Assembly (NCBI GenBank): GCA_045579045.1
Contig: JAZNLL010000102.1
Span: 1 to 24,443, forward strand
Direction of reading: 5' to 3'
From: Avoscillospira sp045579045
GTDB lineage: Bacteria > Bacillota > Clostridia > Oscillospirales > Oscillospiraceae
DNA: 24,443 nt
Positions 7,200 through 14,629 of the stretch are shown piece by piece (positions within the stretch are counted from its first letter, which is position 1; the number at the start of each line of letters is the position of its first letter). The notes under the pieces are model-generated. The model worked only from the letters and a program-made list of their open reading frames with translations, was not told the origin of the DNA and made no database searches. The position numbers were made by a program, and so were the translations under genes.

Positions 7200-8439
7200 A
7201 GTAATTGTGATCGGCGGCGGTGCGGCCGGTATGCTGGCTGCCGGATTTGCCTCTCAGTCGGGCGCAAAAGTCGTCTTGCTGGAACCCAATGACAGACTGG
7301 GCAAAAAACTGGCCATTACAGGAAAAGGCCGTTGCAATGTGACCAATGCCTGTGCTGCCGACGAGGTTATGAAGAGTATTCCCAGAAACGGACGGTTCCT
7401 GTTCAGCGCGCTTCAGGGCTTTGATCCCGATGCAGCTATGTCTTTTTTTGAGAAGTATGGCTGTGCATTGAAGATTGAAAGAGGCAACCGTGTGTTTCCC
7501 GTCAGCGATAAATCTGCGGATGTCATTGCTGCCCTGCAGAGATTTCTGAAAGAGCAGAACGTAGAGATCAAACGGGCTAAAGCGAAGGAACTTCTGGTCG
7601 AAGAAGGGGAAATCAGAGGCGTTTTGACTGACAATGGCTCAGAATATGGACGCTGTGTGATTCTGTGTACAGGTGGATGCTCTTATCCGCTGACGGGATC
7701 AACAGGTGACGGCTACCGGATGGCGAAAGCTGTCGGGCATACAGTTGTGGAACCCAGAGGTTCTCTGGTGCCTTTGGAGGAGAATGGTTCCTGGTGTGCT
7801 AAAATGCAGGGACTGTCTCTGCGGAATGTGGCTGTGAAGCTGATTAATCAAAAGAAGAAGGCAGTCTATGAGGATTTCGGAGAGCTTCTGTTTACCCATT
7901 TTGGCCTATCGGGACCTACGATTTTGAGCAGCAGTGCCCATCTGAAGGAAGGGGACAGCTATCGCATTTCTATTGATCTGAAACCCGCCTTGGATGAGCA
8001 AAAGCTGGATCAGAGAATTTTGCGGGATCTGGAGCAGTATCAGAATAGGTCCATGGAAAATGCTCTTCAGGATCTTTATCCCAGAACGATGATACCTGTT
8101 ATGCTGGAACGAGCGGAGATTGCGGGTGATACCAAGGCCAATTCTCTGACCAAGCAGCAGAGAAGAAGATTGCTGGAACTGACAAAGAATTTCACGGTTG
8201 AGATTCTCGGAACCCGTCCTGTGGAGGAAGCAATCATCACAGCCGGCGGTATCAAGACCAAAGAAGTAGATCCTAAAACCATGGAATCCAAACTGGTGTC
8301 CGGCCTGTATTTTGCCGGAGAGATTCTGGATGTAGACGCCTATACAGGCGGCTTTAATCTTCAAATTGCGTGGTCTACGGCTTATGCTGCAGGTGTCGCT
8401 GCCGGCAGCCGTGACTACAGCGAGGAGGTAGTGTCATGA
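7177..8439 (+). CDS. NAD(P)/FAD-dependent oxidoreductase, HI0933/YtfP family
   Basis: A flavoprotein of the HI0933 family (also called BaiN/RdsA-like), whose physiological reaction is mostly unknown. The FAD-binding Rossmann motif VIVIGGGAAGM is at residues 9-19, followed by the family motif GKGRCNVTNA near 49-58. A middle insert domain and the C-terminal GEILDVDAYTGGFNLQIAWSTAYAAG, which closes the FAD site, complete it. I prefer the ATG at 7177 (420 residues), where the conserved domain begins within a few codons. The ATG at 7168 is a possible alternative with GAGG too far downstream to serve it. The gene overlaps rpiR by 23 bases and cmk by 4. In clostridia this gene often sits directly before cmk. 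Confidence 0.88.
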   Translation: MKDLKRHKVIVIGGGAAGMLAAGFASQSGAKVVLLEPNDRLGKKLAITGKGRCNVTNACAADEVMKSIPRNGRFLFSALQGFDPDAAMSFFEKYGCALKIERGNRVFPVSDKSADVIAALQRFLKEQNVEIKRAKAKELLVEEGEIRGVLTDNGSEYGRCVILCTGGCSYPLTGSTGDGYRMAKAVGHTVVEPRGSLVPLEENGSWCAKMQGLSLRNVAVKLINQKKKAVYEDFGELLFTHFGLSGPTILSSSAHLKEGDSYRISIDLKPALDEQKLDQRILRDLEQYQNRSMENALQDLYPRTMIPVMLERAEIAGDTKANSLTKQQRRRLLELTKNFTVEILGTRPVEEAIITAGGIKTKEVDPKTMESKLVSGLYFAGEILDVDAYTGGFNLQIAWSTAYAAGVAAGSRDYSEEVVS

Positions 8440-9122
8440 GTAAGAATATTTCTATTGCTATCGACGGTCCTGCAGGTGCAGGCAAGAGTACGATGGCCAA
8501 GCGTGTTGCAAAGGACATGGGTTACGTTTACGTAGATACCGGTGCGATCTATCGGACAATTGGTTATTATGTAAACCTTTGCGGAATTGGTCCCAAGGAT
8601 GTTGACGGCGTGACCCGTCTGATCAAGGATGTGGGCATCGAAATCGCCTATGCCGAGGACGGTCAGCAGCGTATGATTCTCAACGGTAAGGACGTCACGG
8701 ATGAGCTGCGTACACCGACCATGAGCGATTATGCATCCAAGATTTCCGCTATGAAGGTTGTGCGCGATTTTCTGCTGGATGTCCAGAGAAATCTGGCCGG
8801 AAAGCACAATGTTATCATGGATGGCAGAGATATCGGCACCGTGGTGCTGCCCAATGCTGATGTCAAAATCTTCCTGACGGCCTCTGCTGAGGTTCGTGCA
8901 CAGCGCCGTCTGGATGAACTGCTGGCTCGTGGTGAGAAGAATATTACCTTTGACAGTATTCTTGCGGATATGAAAGAACGGGATTTCCGTGACTCGAACC
9001 GTCCGGTCGCTCCGTTGAAGCAGGCTGACGATGCCGTTTTGCTGGACACTTCCGATTTGTCTGTTGAGGAGAGTGTTGCTGCCATCAAGAGAATTGTTGA
9101 GGAGAAACTGCAGGCATGCTGA
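8436..9122 (+). CDS. cmk: (d)CMP kinase
   Basis: Cytidylate kinase phosphorylates CMP and dCMP with ATP, a step in pyrimidine nucleotide recycling. The P-loop GPAGAGKS is at residues 11-18, then VDTGAIYRT (CMP-site threonine and tyrosine), the DGRDIGTVVLP motif near 129-139, and the lid region RDFRDSNRPVAPLKQADDA. The length of 228 residues is typical. The ATG at 8436 overlaps the preceding stop (ATGA) with GAGGTAG upstream. The cmk-plsC-ispH-rpsA order is well known in Firmicutes and places it in a translation and lipid supply operon. Confidence 0.97.
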   Translation: MSKNISIAIDGPAGAGKSTMAKRVAKDMGYVYVDTGAIYRTIGYYVNLCGIGPKDVDGVTRLIKDVGIEIAYAEDGQQRMILNGKDVTDELRTPTMSDYASKISAMKVVRDFLLDVQRNLAGKHNVIMDGRDIGTVVLPNADVKIFLTASAEVRAQRRLDELLARGEKNITFDSILADMKERDFRDSNRPVAPLKQADDAVLLDTSDLSVEESVAAIKRIVEEKLQAC

Positions 9123-9718
9123 GCGGTTGGATTTACAAGCTTTTATACGTGATCGTGCGTGCTGCCATGTTTCTTTATCATCCGGTCTTTCAGGTGTACG
9201 GCAGAGAAAATGTTCCGAAGGAAGGGAGATTGCTGATCTGCCCCAATCATAGCGGCATGGCTGATCCCATTTGGATTATCCTTGCGCTGCGACTCGGCCA
9301 TATTCCGCGGATCATGGCAAAAAAGGAACTTATGAAGGTTCCGCTGCTTGGTTGGTTGATACAGAAGCTTGGTGCCTTTGGTGTTGACCGCGGCGGCAAT
9401 GATGTCAGCGCGATCAAAACCGGACTTCGGTGCCTGAAGGATGAGCAGCAGCTTCTGATTTTTCCGGAAGGTTCCAGAGTGCGTGCCGGTAAGAAGGTCG
9501 AACCCAAGCGCGGCGTGATGCTTCTGGCTCATCGGACAGATACTCCCATTTTGCCGGTTTATCTTACATCCAAACGTTACCCATTTAGTCCTCTCAAGTG
9601 TGTGATCGGTGCGCCGTATAAGCCTGATTACGGCTGTGATAAGCCCACGGATCAGCAACTAGAGGATGAGGTGCACCGTCTGATGGCTCAGATCTATGAA
9701 ATGGGGGAGAAGCAATGA
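9116..9718 (+). CDS. plsC: 1-acyl-sn-glycerol-3-phosphate acyltransferase (PlsC)
   Basis: PlsC adds the second acyl chain to lysophosphatidic acid, giving phosphatidic acid at the inner membrane face. Of 200 residues, 5-22 form a hydrophobic membrane-associated segment. The catalytic HX4D motif is NHSGMAD (H45, D50) and the glycerol-phosphate-binding FPEGSR motif is at 116-121. PVY marks the fourth acyltransferase block. The start overlaps cmk by 7 bases and the end overlaps the next gene by 4, so the operon is translationally linked. Confidence 0.95.
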   Translation: MLSGWIYKLLYVIVRAAMFLYHPVFQVYGRENVPKEGRLLICPNHSGMADPIWIILALRLGHIPRIMAKKELMKVPLLGWLIQKLGAFGVDRGGNDVSAIKTGLRCLKDEQQLLIFPEGSRVRAGKKVEPKRGVMLLAHRTDTPILPVYLTSKRYPFSPLKCVIGAPYKPDYGCDKPTDQQLEDEVHRLMAQIYEMGEKQ

Positions 9719-11694
9719 ATGTGATTCTGGCAAAAACAGCCGGGTTCTGTTTTGGTGTGGATCGTGCTGTGAAGCTTGTCGAGAAAGCTGTACATGAAGG
9801 AAAACACGTATATACGCTGGGACCGATCATTCATAATCGGCACGTGACCGGCTATTTTGCCGAACAGGGTGTTTCCGAACTGTCAGATCCTGCCGATGCC
9901 GTTTCCGACAGCTGTGTCATTATCCGCTCTCACGGTGTTTCCAGAGCGGTTCAGCAATTGCTGGAAGAAAAAGGTGTCGAAATTGTAGATGCGACTTGTC
10001 CCTTTGTCAAACGCATCCACAAGTTGGTTTCGGAGGCGGAGGAAAAGGGCAGACAACCTGTCATAATCGGAACTTCCGATCATCCTGAGGTCGTAGCCAT
10101 TGCAGGTTGGTGCGATCATCCTCTGGTGTTTGAAACCCCTGAAGAACTGCAAAAATGGTTGGCAGAAGACCCTGATCGCCGCGAGATTCCTGTCAGCATG
10201 GTTTGTCAAACGACCAATACGCAGAAATTATGGGAAAATTGCAAGGAAATTATAAAAAAAGAGTGTACAAATTACGAAATCTTTGATACAATATGCGAAG
10301 CGACAGAAAAACGGCAGAAAGAAGCGAGTGAGCTATCCAGAGAATGCGATGCGATGGTCGTAGTCGGCGATCCGAACAGCTCCAACACCAAGCGTCTTGC
10401 CGCGATATGCAGGCAATATTGCGATCATGTTGCGCTGATCGAGGATGCAAGTGAACTGGACTTATCGCATCTTTCCTATGTCAATTCTGTTGGCGTCACG
10501 GCTGGGGCATCTACCCCAACGTGGATAATAAAGGAGGTCAACAACAAAATGAGCGAAGAGATCAAGGTTGAAACTGCAATGGAGGAGAATTTTGCTGAGC
10601 TTCTCGAGCAGTCTATCAAAACTTTAAATAATGGAGATAAGGTCATCGGCATCGTTACTGCCATTGGCGCTACCGAAATTCAGGTAGACCTGGGCACCAA
10701 GCATGCAGGTTATATTCCTGTTGATGATTTCAGTTCCGATCCCACCGTCAAGGCTGAAGAAGTCCTGAAGATCGGCGACGAGATCGAAGTCGTTGTCGTT
10801 CACGTCAATGATTCCGAGGGCACCTGCCGTCTGTCCAAGAAGCGTCTTGAAGCCGGCAAGGCTTGGGAAGAAGTGGAAGCAGCCGCTGAGAGCAAGGCTG
10901 TCGTGGAAGGTATCATCACCGAAGAGAACAAGGGCGGCGTGGTTGCTAACGTGAAGGGCATCCGTGTGTTCATCCCTGCTTCTCAGACCGGTGTTCCCAA
11001 GGGCGGCGATCTGGCTGCTCTGGTTAAGACCACCGTTCAGATGCGTATTACTGAAGTCAACCGTGCTCGCCGCAGAGTGGTAGGTTCTATCCGTGCTGTC
11101 TCCAGCGAACTGCGTAAGGCTGCTCAGGAGAAGGTTTGGAGCGAAATCGAAGTTGGCAAGAAGTACACCGGTACTGTCAAGAGCCTGACTTCCTACGGTG
11201 CATTCGTCGATATCGGCGGTGTGGACGGCATGGTTCACGTTTCCGAACTGTCCTGGAACCGTATTAAGAATCCCGGTGAAGTCGTCAAGGTTGGCGATGA
11301 GATCGAAGTTTTCGTTATCGCTCTGGATGCCGAAAAGAAGAAGATCTCTCTGGGTTACAAGACTGCAGAGTCCAACCCCTGGACCATGTTCAACGAGCAG
11401 TATAAGATCGGCGATGTCGCTACCGTTAAGGTCGTCAAGCTCATGACCTTCGGCGCTTTCGCAGAGATCATCCCCGGTGTTGACGGTCTGATCCACATTT
11501 CTCAGATCGCTGACCGCCGTATCGGCAAGCCCGAAGACGTTCTGGCTGAGGGTCAGGAAGTCGAGGCTAAGATCATCGATGTCGATGCCGAGAACAAGCG
11601 CATCAGCCTGTCCATCCGTGCTCTGATTGCTCCCGCTGAGGAAGCAGAGGAAGTCGAAGAGACTGAAGAAGTCGCTGAGACCGAAGAGGCCTAA
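9715..11694 (+). CDS. ispH: Fused 4-hydroxy-3-methylbut-2-enyl diphosphate reductase (IspH) / S1-domain protein (RpsA-like)
   Basis: A single 659-codon frame. Residues 1-278 are IspH, the Fe-S enzyme that makes IPP and DMAPP in the last step of the MEP pathway. Its three cluster cysteines are in GFCFGVDRA, DATCPFVK and DTICEAT; the histidine in RSHGV, the CQTTNT motif and the SSNTKR motif are also present. IspH ends in TAGASTPTWIIKEV at the junction. Residues 306-635 hold four S1 RNA-binding domains (starting about 306, 391, 480 and 563; the third and fourth have YGAFVDIGG and FGAFAEI signatures). A glutamate-rich tail follows. Fusions of this type are known in Clostridia. The S1 half uses a more uniform codon set than the IspH half. 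An internal consensus ribosome-binding site at the junction may also give free S1 protein from M279. Confidence 0.95.
   Translation: MNVILAKTAGFCFGVDRAVKLVEKAVHEGKHVYTLGPIIHNRHVTGYFAEQGVSELSDPADAVSDSCVIIRSHGVSRAVQQLLEEKGVEIVDATCPFVKRIHKLVSEAEEKGRQPVIIGTSDHPEVVAIAGWCDHPLVFETPEELQKWLAEDPDRREIPVSMVCQTTNTQKLWENCKEIIKKECTNYEIFDTICEATEKRQKEASELSRECDAMVVVGDPNSSNTKRLAAICRQYCDHVALIEDASELDLSHLSYVNSVGVTAGASTPTWIIKEVNNKMSEEIKVETAMEENFAELLEQSIKTLNNGDKVIGIVTAIGATEIQVDLGTKHAGYIPVDDFSSDPTVKAEEVLKIGDEIEVVVVHVNDSEGTCRLSKKRLEAGKAWEEVEAAAESKAVVEGIITEENKGGVVANVKGIRVFIPASQTGVPKGGDLAALVKTTVQMRITEVNRARRRVVGSIRAVSSELRKAAQEKVWSEIEVGKKYTGTVKSLTSYGAFVDIGGVDGMVHVSELSWNRIKNPGEVVKVGDEIEVFVIALDAEKKKISLGYKTAESNPWTMFNEQYKIGDVATVKVVKLMTFGAFAEIIPGVDGLIHISQIADRRIGKPEDVLAEGQEVEAKIIDVDAENKRISLSIRALIAPAEEAEEVEETEEVAETEEA
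10531..10551 (+). promoter_or_regulatory. Internal ribosome-binding site and ATG at the IspH/S1 junction
   Basis: AAGGAGGT at 10531-10538 is a full Shine-Dalgarno match, 10 bases before an in-frame ATG at 10549 (residue 279 of the fusion). Starting there would yield a 381-residue protein with all four S1 domains and no IspH. The site is stronger than those used by most true starts in this window. Whether it is used cannot be told from sequence. Confidence 0.6.
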
Positions 11695-11705
11695 ATGTAA
11701 CATAG

Positions 11706-11738
11706 AAAAGCTCCGACTGAAAAGTCGGAGCTTTTTGT
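11706..11738 (+). terminator. Strong hairpin terminator after ispH/S1, probably bidirectional
   Basis: A perfect 13-bp stem (11706-11718 and 11723-11735, core AGCTCCGACT) has a GAAA loop and runs into TTTTTG. Read on the minus strand, the same stem is followed by TTTTC, so it may also stop the convergent ylbJ transcript. Confidence 0.92.
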
Positions 11739-11765
11739 ATGCAATAAAAAATTTGCGTATGTAGA

Positions 11766-11975
11766 TCAAAGACTGTAATCTTTTTCGTCGTATTTGGAAA
11801 AATCCTGTGCTTTTGCTCTGGAGGGAATCCGCTTCAGAGGATCGTACCGAAATCTGCGGCAGTGGTGGGAGGCAGGGACAATTCCGCACTTCTGGCAGAT
11901 CATTTGATCCTCACTTACCTTGCCTGCAAAAGCGCAATGCGCACAATATCGGTCTACTTTTTTGCGAAATAACAT
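11766..11975 (-). CDS. Small cysteine-rich (putative zinc-ribbon) protein of unknown function
   Basis: A 69-residue protein that I do not recognise by function. It has CxxC at C11/C14 and again at C27/C30, 12 residues apart, and HHC at 37-39, which together suggest a zinc ribbon. The C-terminal third (RYDPLKRIP, then lysine- and tyrosine-rich) is basic and polar with no membrane segment. On the minus strand AAGGTGGT precedes the ATG at 11975. It lies 24 bases after the stop of ylbJ on the same strand, so it is probably the second gene of that transcript. Similar short proteins appear in clostridial genomes as far as I recall, but I cannot cite a family name. Confidence 0.7.
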   Translation of the reverse strand: MLFRKKVDRYCAHCAFAGKVSEDQMICQKCGIVPASHHCRRFRYDPLKRIPSRAKAQDFSKYDEKDYSL

Positions 11976-11999
11976 GGTCAGACCACCTTTCGCTAATCA

Positions 12000-13064
12000 T
12001 TATATCTGATTTTCTTTCTTTTTTCCAGAGGATTCTTTTAGAAATATCATGGCAATGACGATTAATAGGATCAAGACAAAAAATTGCTGAACGACGGGCA
12101 CCTGTAAGAGACCGGTATCCATAGCGCAGGGAATGGGTATAGGAAGCAGACTGGATAACACCGCTGCAATGAGTCCGCTGAAAATGCCGTGGAATAATTT
12201 ACCCTTCAGAAGATTACTTGACGATAATCCTGCTGCCTGCGTGATGGATAAGGACTGAAGTAATACACAGATACCGCCAAGTCCCAGAAAAAATGATGCC
12301 ATAATAAATTTGATCTGAAGGGAAACGTTCCAAACGCTGAGTGCATTTGCGCCACCAACAAGCTCGAGAATGCCCGCTAAAATACAGCCTACGGTGCTAT
12401 CTGTTATCAACGCGCTGACGCAACGAGATATGATCGCGAAAAACAGCACGTAGGTGCATACGAGAATTGCTGTGGTGCCGGCATCGGAAATTGAATTTGT
12501 CAATCGTTGGGGAAGGGGGAGTATCTCGGAGTGATCATCTGAACACTTTTGGAAAATGCCTTTTTTTGTCGGACGGAATATAATTCCGATTAGGTAGGCG
12601 GAGATAAGATGTATGGCATAAAGCAGCAATCCGGCTTTGATGCTTTGAAATACGCCTGCACCGAGAAGTCCGACTACAAAAGCAGGGCCGGCATTGTTGC
12701 AGAAAAGCAGAGTCTGTTCTGCTTCCGATTTTGTAAGATGTTTATTTCGATAGAGCTGCGCTGCTGTTTTTGCGCCAATGGGGTAGCCGCCGATACTGCC
12801 TAAGATCAAGGCCGAAGCTGCTGCGCCGGGAAGATGAAAAACATCTTCCATAACGGGAGCAAATAACCCGGCCAAAGTGTCAGTATATCCTGATTGCACC
12901 CAAAAGTTTGTCAGTACAAAGAAGGGAAACAGGGACGGTAAAACACCTGTGGCACATGCATGAAGTCCACTGGTTGCACCTGAGGCTGTGACTTGGGGGA
13001 AGAAAAGAAAGCAAACTGCACACATAGACCAAGGTATCAATTCAATAAAACGGATTTTTTTCAT
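12000..13064 (-). CDS. ylbJ: Sporulation integral membrane protein YlbJ-like (nucleoside-recognition/gate domain)
   Basis: A polytopic membrane protein of 354 residues with about eight hydrophobic segments. In Bacillus, YlbJ is a mother-cell protein of the sigma-E regulon needed for heat-resistant spores. The family features are GVLPSLFPFFVLTNF after the first segment, then GGYPIGAKTAAQLYRN and FCNNAGPAFVVG, which are the gate-domain signatures. The start is the ATG at 13064: GAGGTGAT lies 4 bases before it. The GTG at 13073 falls inside that ribosome-binding site and would not be used. It is divergent from yqfC and one of only two minus-strand genes here. Confidence 0.88.
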   Translation of the reverse strand: MKKIRFIELIPWSMCAVCFLFFPQVTASGATSGLHACATGVLPSLFPFFVLTNFWVQSGYTDTLAGLFAPVMEDVFHLPGAAASALILGSIGGYPIGAKTAAQLYRNKHLTKSEAEQTLLFCNNAGPAFVVGLLGAGVFQSIKAGLLLYAIHLISAYLIGIIFRPTKKGIFQKCSDDHSEILPLPQRLTNSISDAGTTAILVCTYVLFFAIISRCVSALITDSTVGCILAGILELVGGANALSVWNVSLQIKFIMASFFLGLGGICVLLQSLSITQAAGLSSSNLLKGKLFHGIFSGLIAAVLSSLLPIPIPCAMDTGLLQVPVVQQFFVLILLIVIAMIFLKESSGKKKENQI

Positions 13065-13148
13065 TTGGATCACCTCAAAAGAAATCTATGCACGATGGGA
13101 CAAATCCTTTCCCGGCGTGCATATGAATGGTATGACAGGAGGGATTCT

Positions 13149-13433
13149 GTGAATAAAGCAAGAAAATTTCTGGCCGGAACAGCCGGCCTTCTGGAATTGC
13201 CTGCAGATGTTCTGGCGGGTATTCCCAAAATGGAATTGACCGGCTTTCGGGAGTTCAGTATTGAACCGCACAAGGGGTTACTGGAGTACGAAAAAAACGA
13301 AATTATCATTGATACGCAGATTGGCCGCATTTGCTTATCCGGAGAAAATTTGACGATCAGGCTTATGAACAGTAGCCGCATCACAATTGGCGGTTGGCTT
13401 TCTTCTGTTACGCTGCAGGAGATCAATGTATGA
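13149..13433 (+). CDS. yqfC: Sporulation protein YqfC
   Basis: A 94-residue sporulation protein of the YqfC/YabP family, made in the mother cell in Bacillus. The pattern is that of the family: a short basic start, then LPADVLAGIPKMELTGFREFSIEPHKGLLEY (given only in part: PKMELTG and EPHKGLLEY), and TQIGRICLSGENLTI. The start is GTG at 13149 with AGGAGGG at 13137-13143. The longer frame opening at 12993 overlaps ylbJ and has no site. Its stop overlaps the yqfD ATG (ATGA), the same arrangement as in Bacillus. Confidence 0.9.
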   Translation: MNKARKFLAGTAGLLELPADVLAGIPKMELTGFREFSIEPHKGLLEYEKNEIIIDTQIGRICLSGENLTIRLMNSSRITIGGWLSSVTLQEINV

Positions 13434-14629
13434 GACGGTTGTTTTATTATCTTCGTGGCTATGCAGTTATTGAAATCTGTGGAGCTGCGCCGGGCTGGGC
13501 ACTAAATAAACTGGCAGAAGAAAAAATTGCCTTCTGGGATATTGAATGGATTGACCCTCTGACAGTCCGGCTAAAGATATTTCGGAAAAAGATGACGGAT
13601 GCCTATGCCATAGGAAAATCTGCAATGTGCGATGTTGAGATCATCCGGCAATGCGGATTGTTTCAGCCTGTTGAGCAGTTTCTGGGGCGGCCCATATTAG
13701 CGGTAATGACGTGTATGGCCTTGCTGGTGTCTCTGGTTTTACCTTGCTTTTTATTCTTCTTTGAGGTAGAGGGTAACGAAACTGTACCGGAAGCATTGAT
13801 CCTTCGGGAACTGGAGCAGGCCGGCATTACCTTTGGAATCTTTGGTCCACGGATCTATCCAAGAGAGATCAAGGATCACATGATTGAAGCATTGCCGCGG
13901 CTGCAATGGGTCACGGTGGAGCAGCATGGATGCCGTGGCAAAGTGATTGTCCGGGAGAGGGAATTGGTGCCTCAAACAGAAACCAAGAAGGGGTTTGCTA
14001 ATGTGGTAGCCCTGCAAAGCGGCGTTATTACCAAACAATCCGTATATACAGGACAGGCTCAGTTTCGGGTTGGAGATACAGTAACGCAGGGAGATATCCT
14101 CGTTTCCGGTATCGTTGATTTGGAGCGCACATACTTGATTGAACGCGCCAATGCTGAAATTTATGCCAGAACATGGAGGGAAGTCTCTGTGTGTCTTCCG
14201 TCTTTATATACAGAAAAAACAATGAGATCGGATGAAAAGAAATGTATATGGCTGATTCTTGGCGGTAGGAGAATAAAAATCTTCGGAAATAGTGGAATTT
14301 CACATACCAGTTGTGATAAAATAGTAAGTAATAAAAATCTGGCATTACCGATGGGCATGTCCCTGCCGGCCACTCTGGAAATCGAAACCTTTTCTTTCTA
14401 CGATGAAGCAGATAAAATTATGAAATCAGAAGCAGCAGAACTGCTGCTGAAGGATTATCCCACTTCTGCGGTAATAAAGAAGATGTGTGCGGGAGAGATT
14501 TTGCATCAATCGCAGACACTTCGTGAAGAAAGGGGACTGTTCTGCTTGGATGCTGTATTGGAATGTCATGAAATGATCGCTGAGGTCGTCGAAGCGAAAT
14601 GGAATAATGAGGAATTTTTGAATGATTGA
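13430..14629 (+). CDS. yqfD: Sporulation protein YqfD
   Basis: A membrane-anchored protein of 399 residues needed for sporulation in Bacillus (sigma-E regulon); its biochemical role is not known. The N-terminal cytoplasmic part (about residues 1-85) starts MRRLFYYLRGY. One strong hydrophobic segment (about 88-108, LAVMTCMALLVSLVLPCFLFFF region) is followed by the conserved EVEGN segment and a large outer domain. The ATG at 13430 follows AGGAGAT by 6 bases. The upstream frame start at 13394 lies within yqfC and is not used. The end overlaps the phoH start by 8 bases. Confidence 0.9.
   Translation: MRRLFYYLRGYAVIEICGAAPGWALNKLAEEKIAFWDIEWIDPLTVRLKIFRKKMTDAYAIGKSAMCDVEIIRQCGLFQPVEQFLGRPILAVMTCMALLVSLVLPCFLFFFEVEGNETVPEALILRELEQAGITFGIFGPRIYPREIKDHMIEALPRLQWVTVEQHGCRGKVIVRERELVPQTETKKGFANVVALQSGVITKQSVYTGQAQFRVGDTVTQGDILVSGIVDLERTYLIERANAEIYARTWREVSVCLPSLYTEKTMRSDEKKCIWLILGGRRIKIFGNSGISHTSCDKIVSNKNLALPMGMSLPATLEIETFSFYDEADKIMKSEAAELLLKDYPTSAVIKKMCAGEILHQSQTLREERGLFCLDAVLECHEMIAEVVEAKWNNEEFLND

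Noticed and set aside
10624..11889. A 421-codon open frame on the minus strand opposite the S1 domains.
   Set aside because: It lies antisense to well-conserved S1 domains, crosses the strong terminator, has no family-like features, and is explained by the codon bias of the S1 gene.
12993..13148. The longer yqfC frame starting at 12993.
   Set aside because: It runs through the start of the divergent ylbJ gene; GTG at 13149 has AGGAGGG at ideal spacing and gives the family's usual length.
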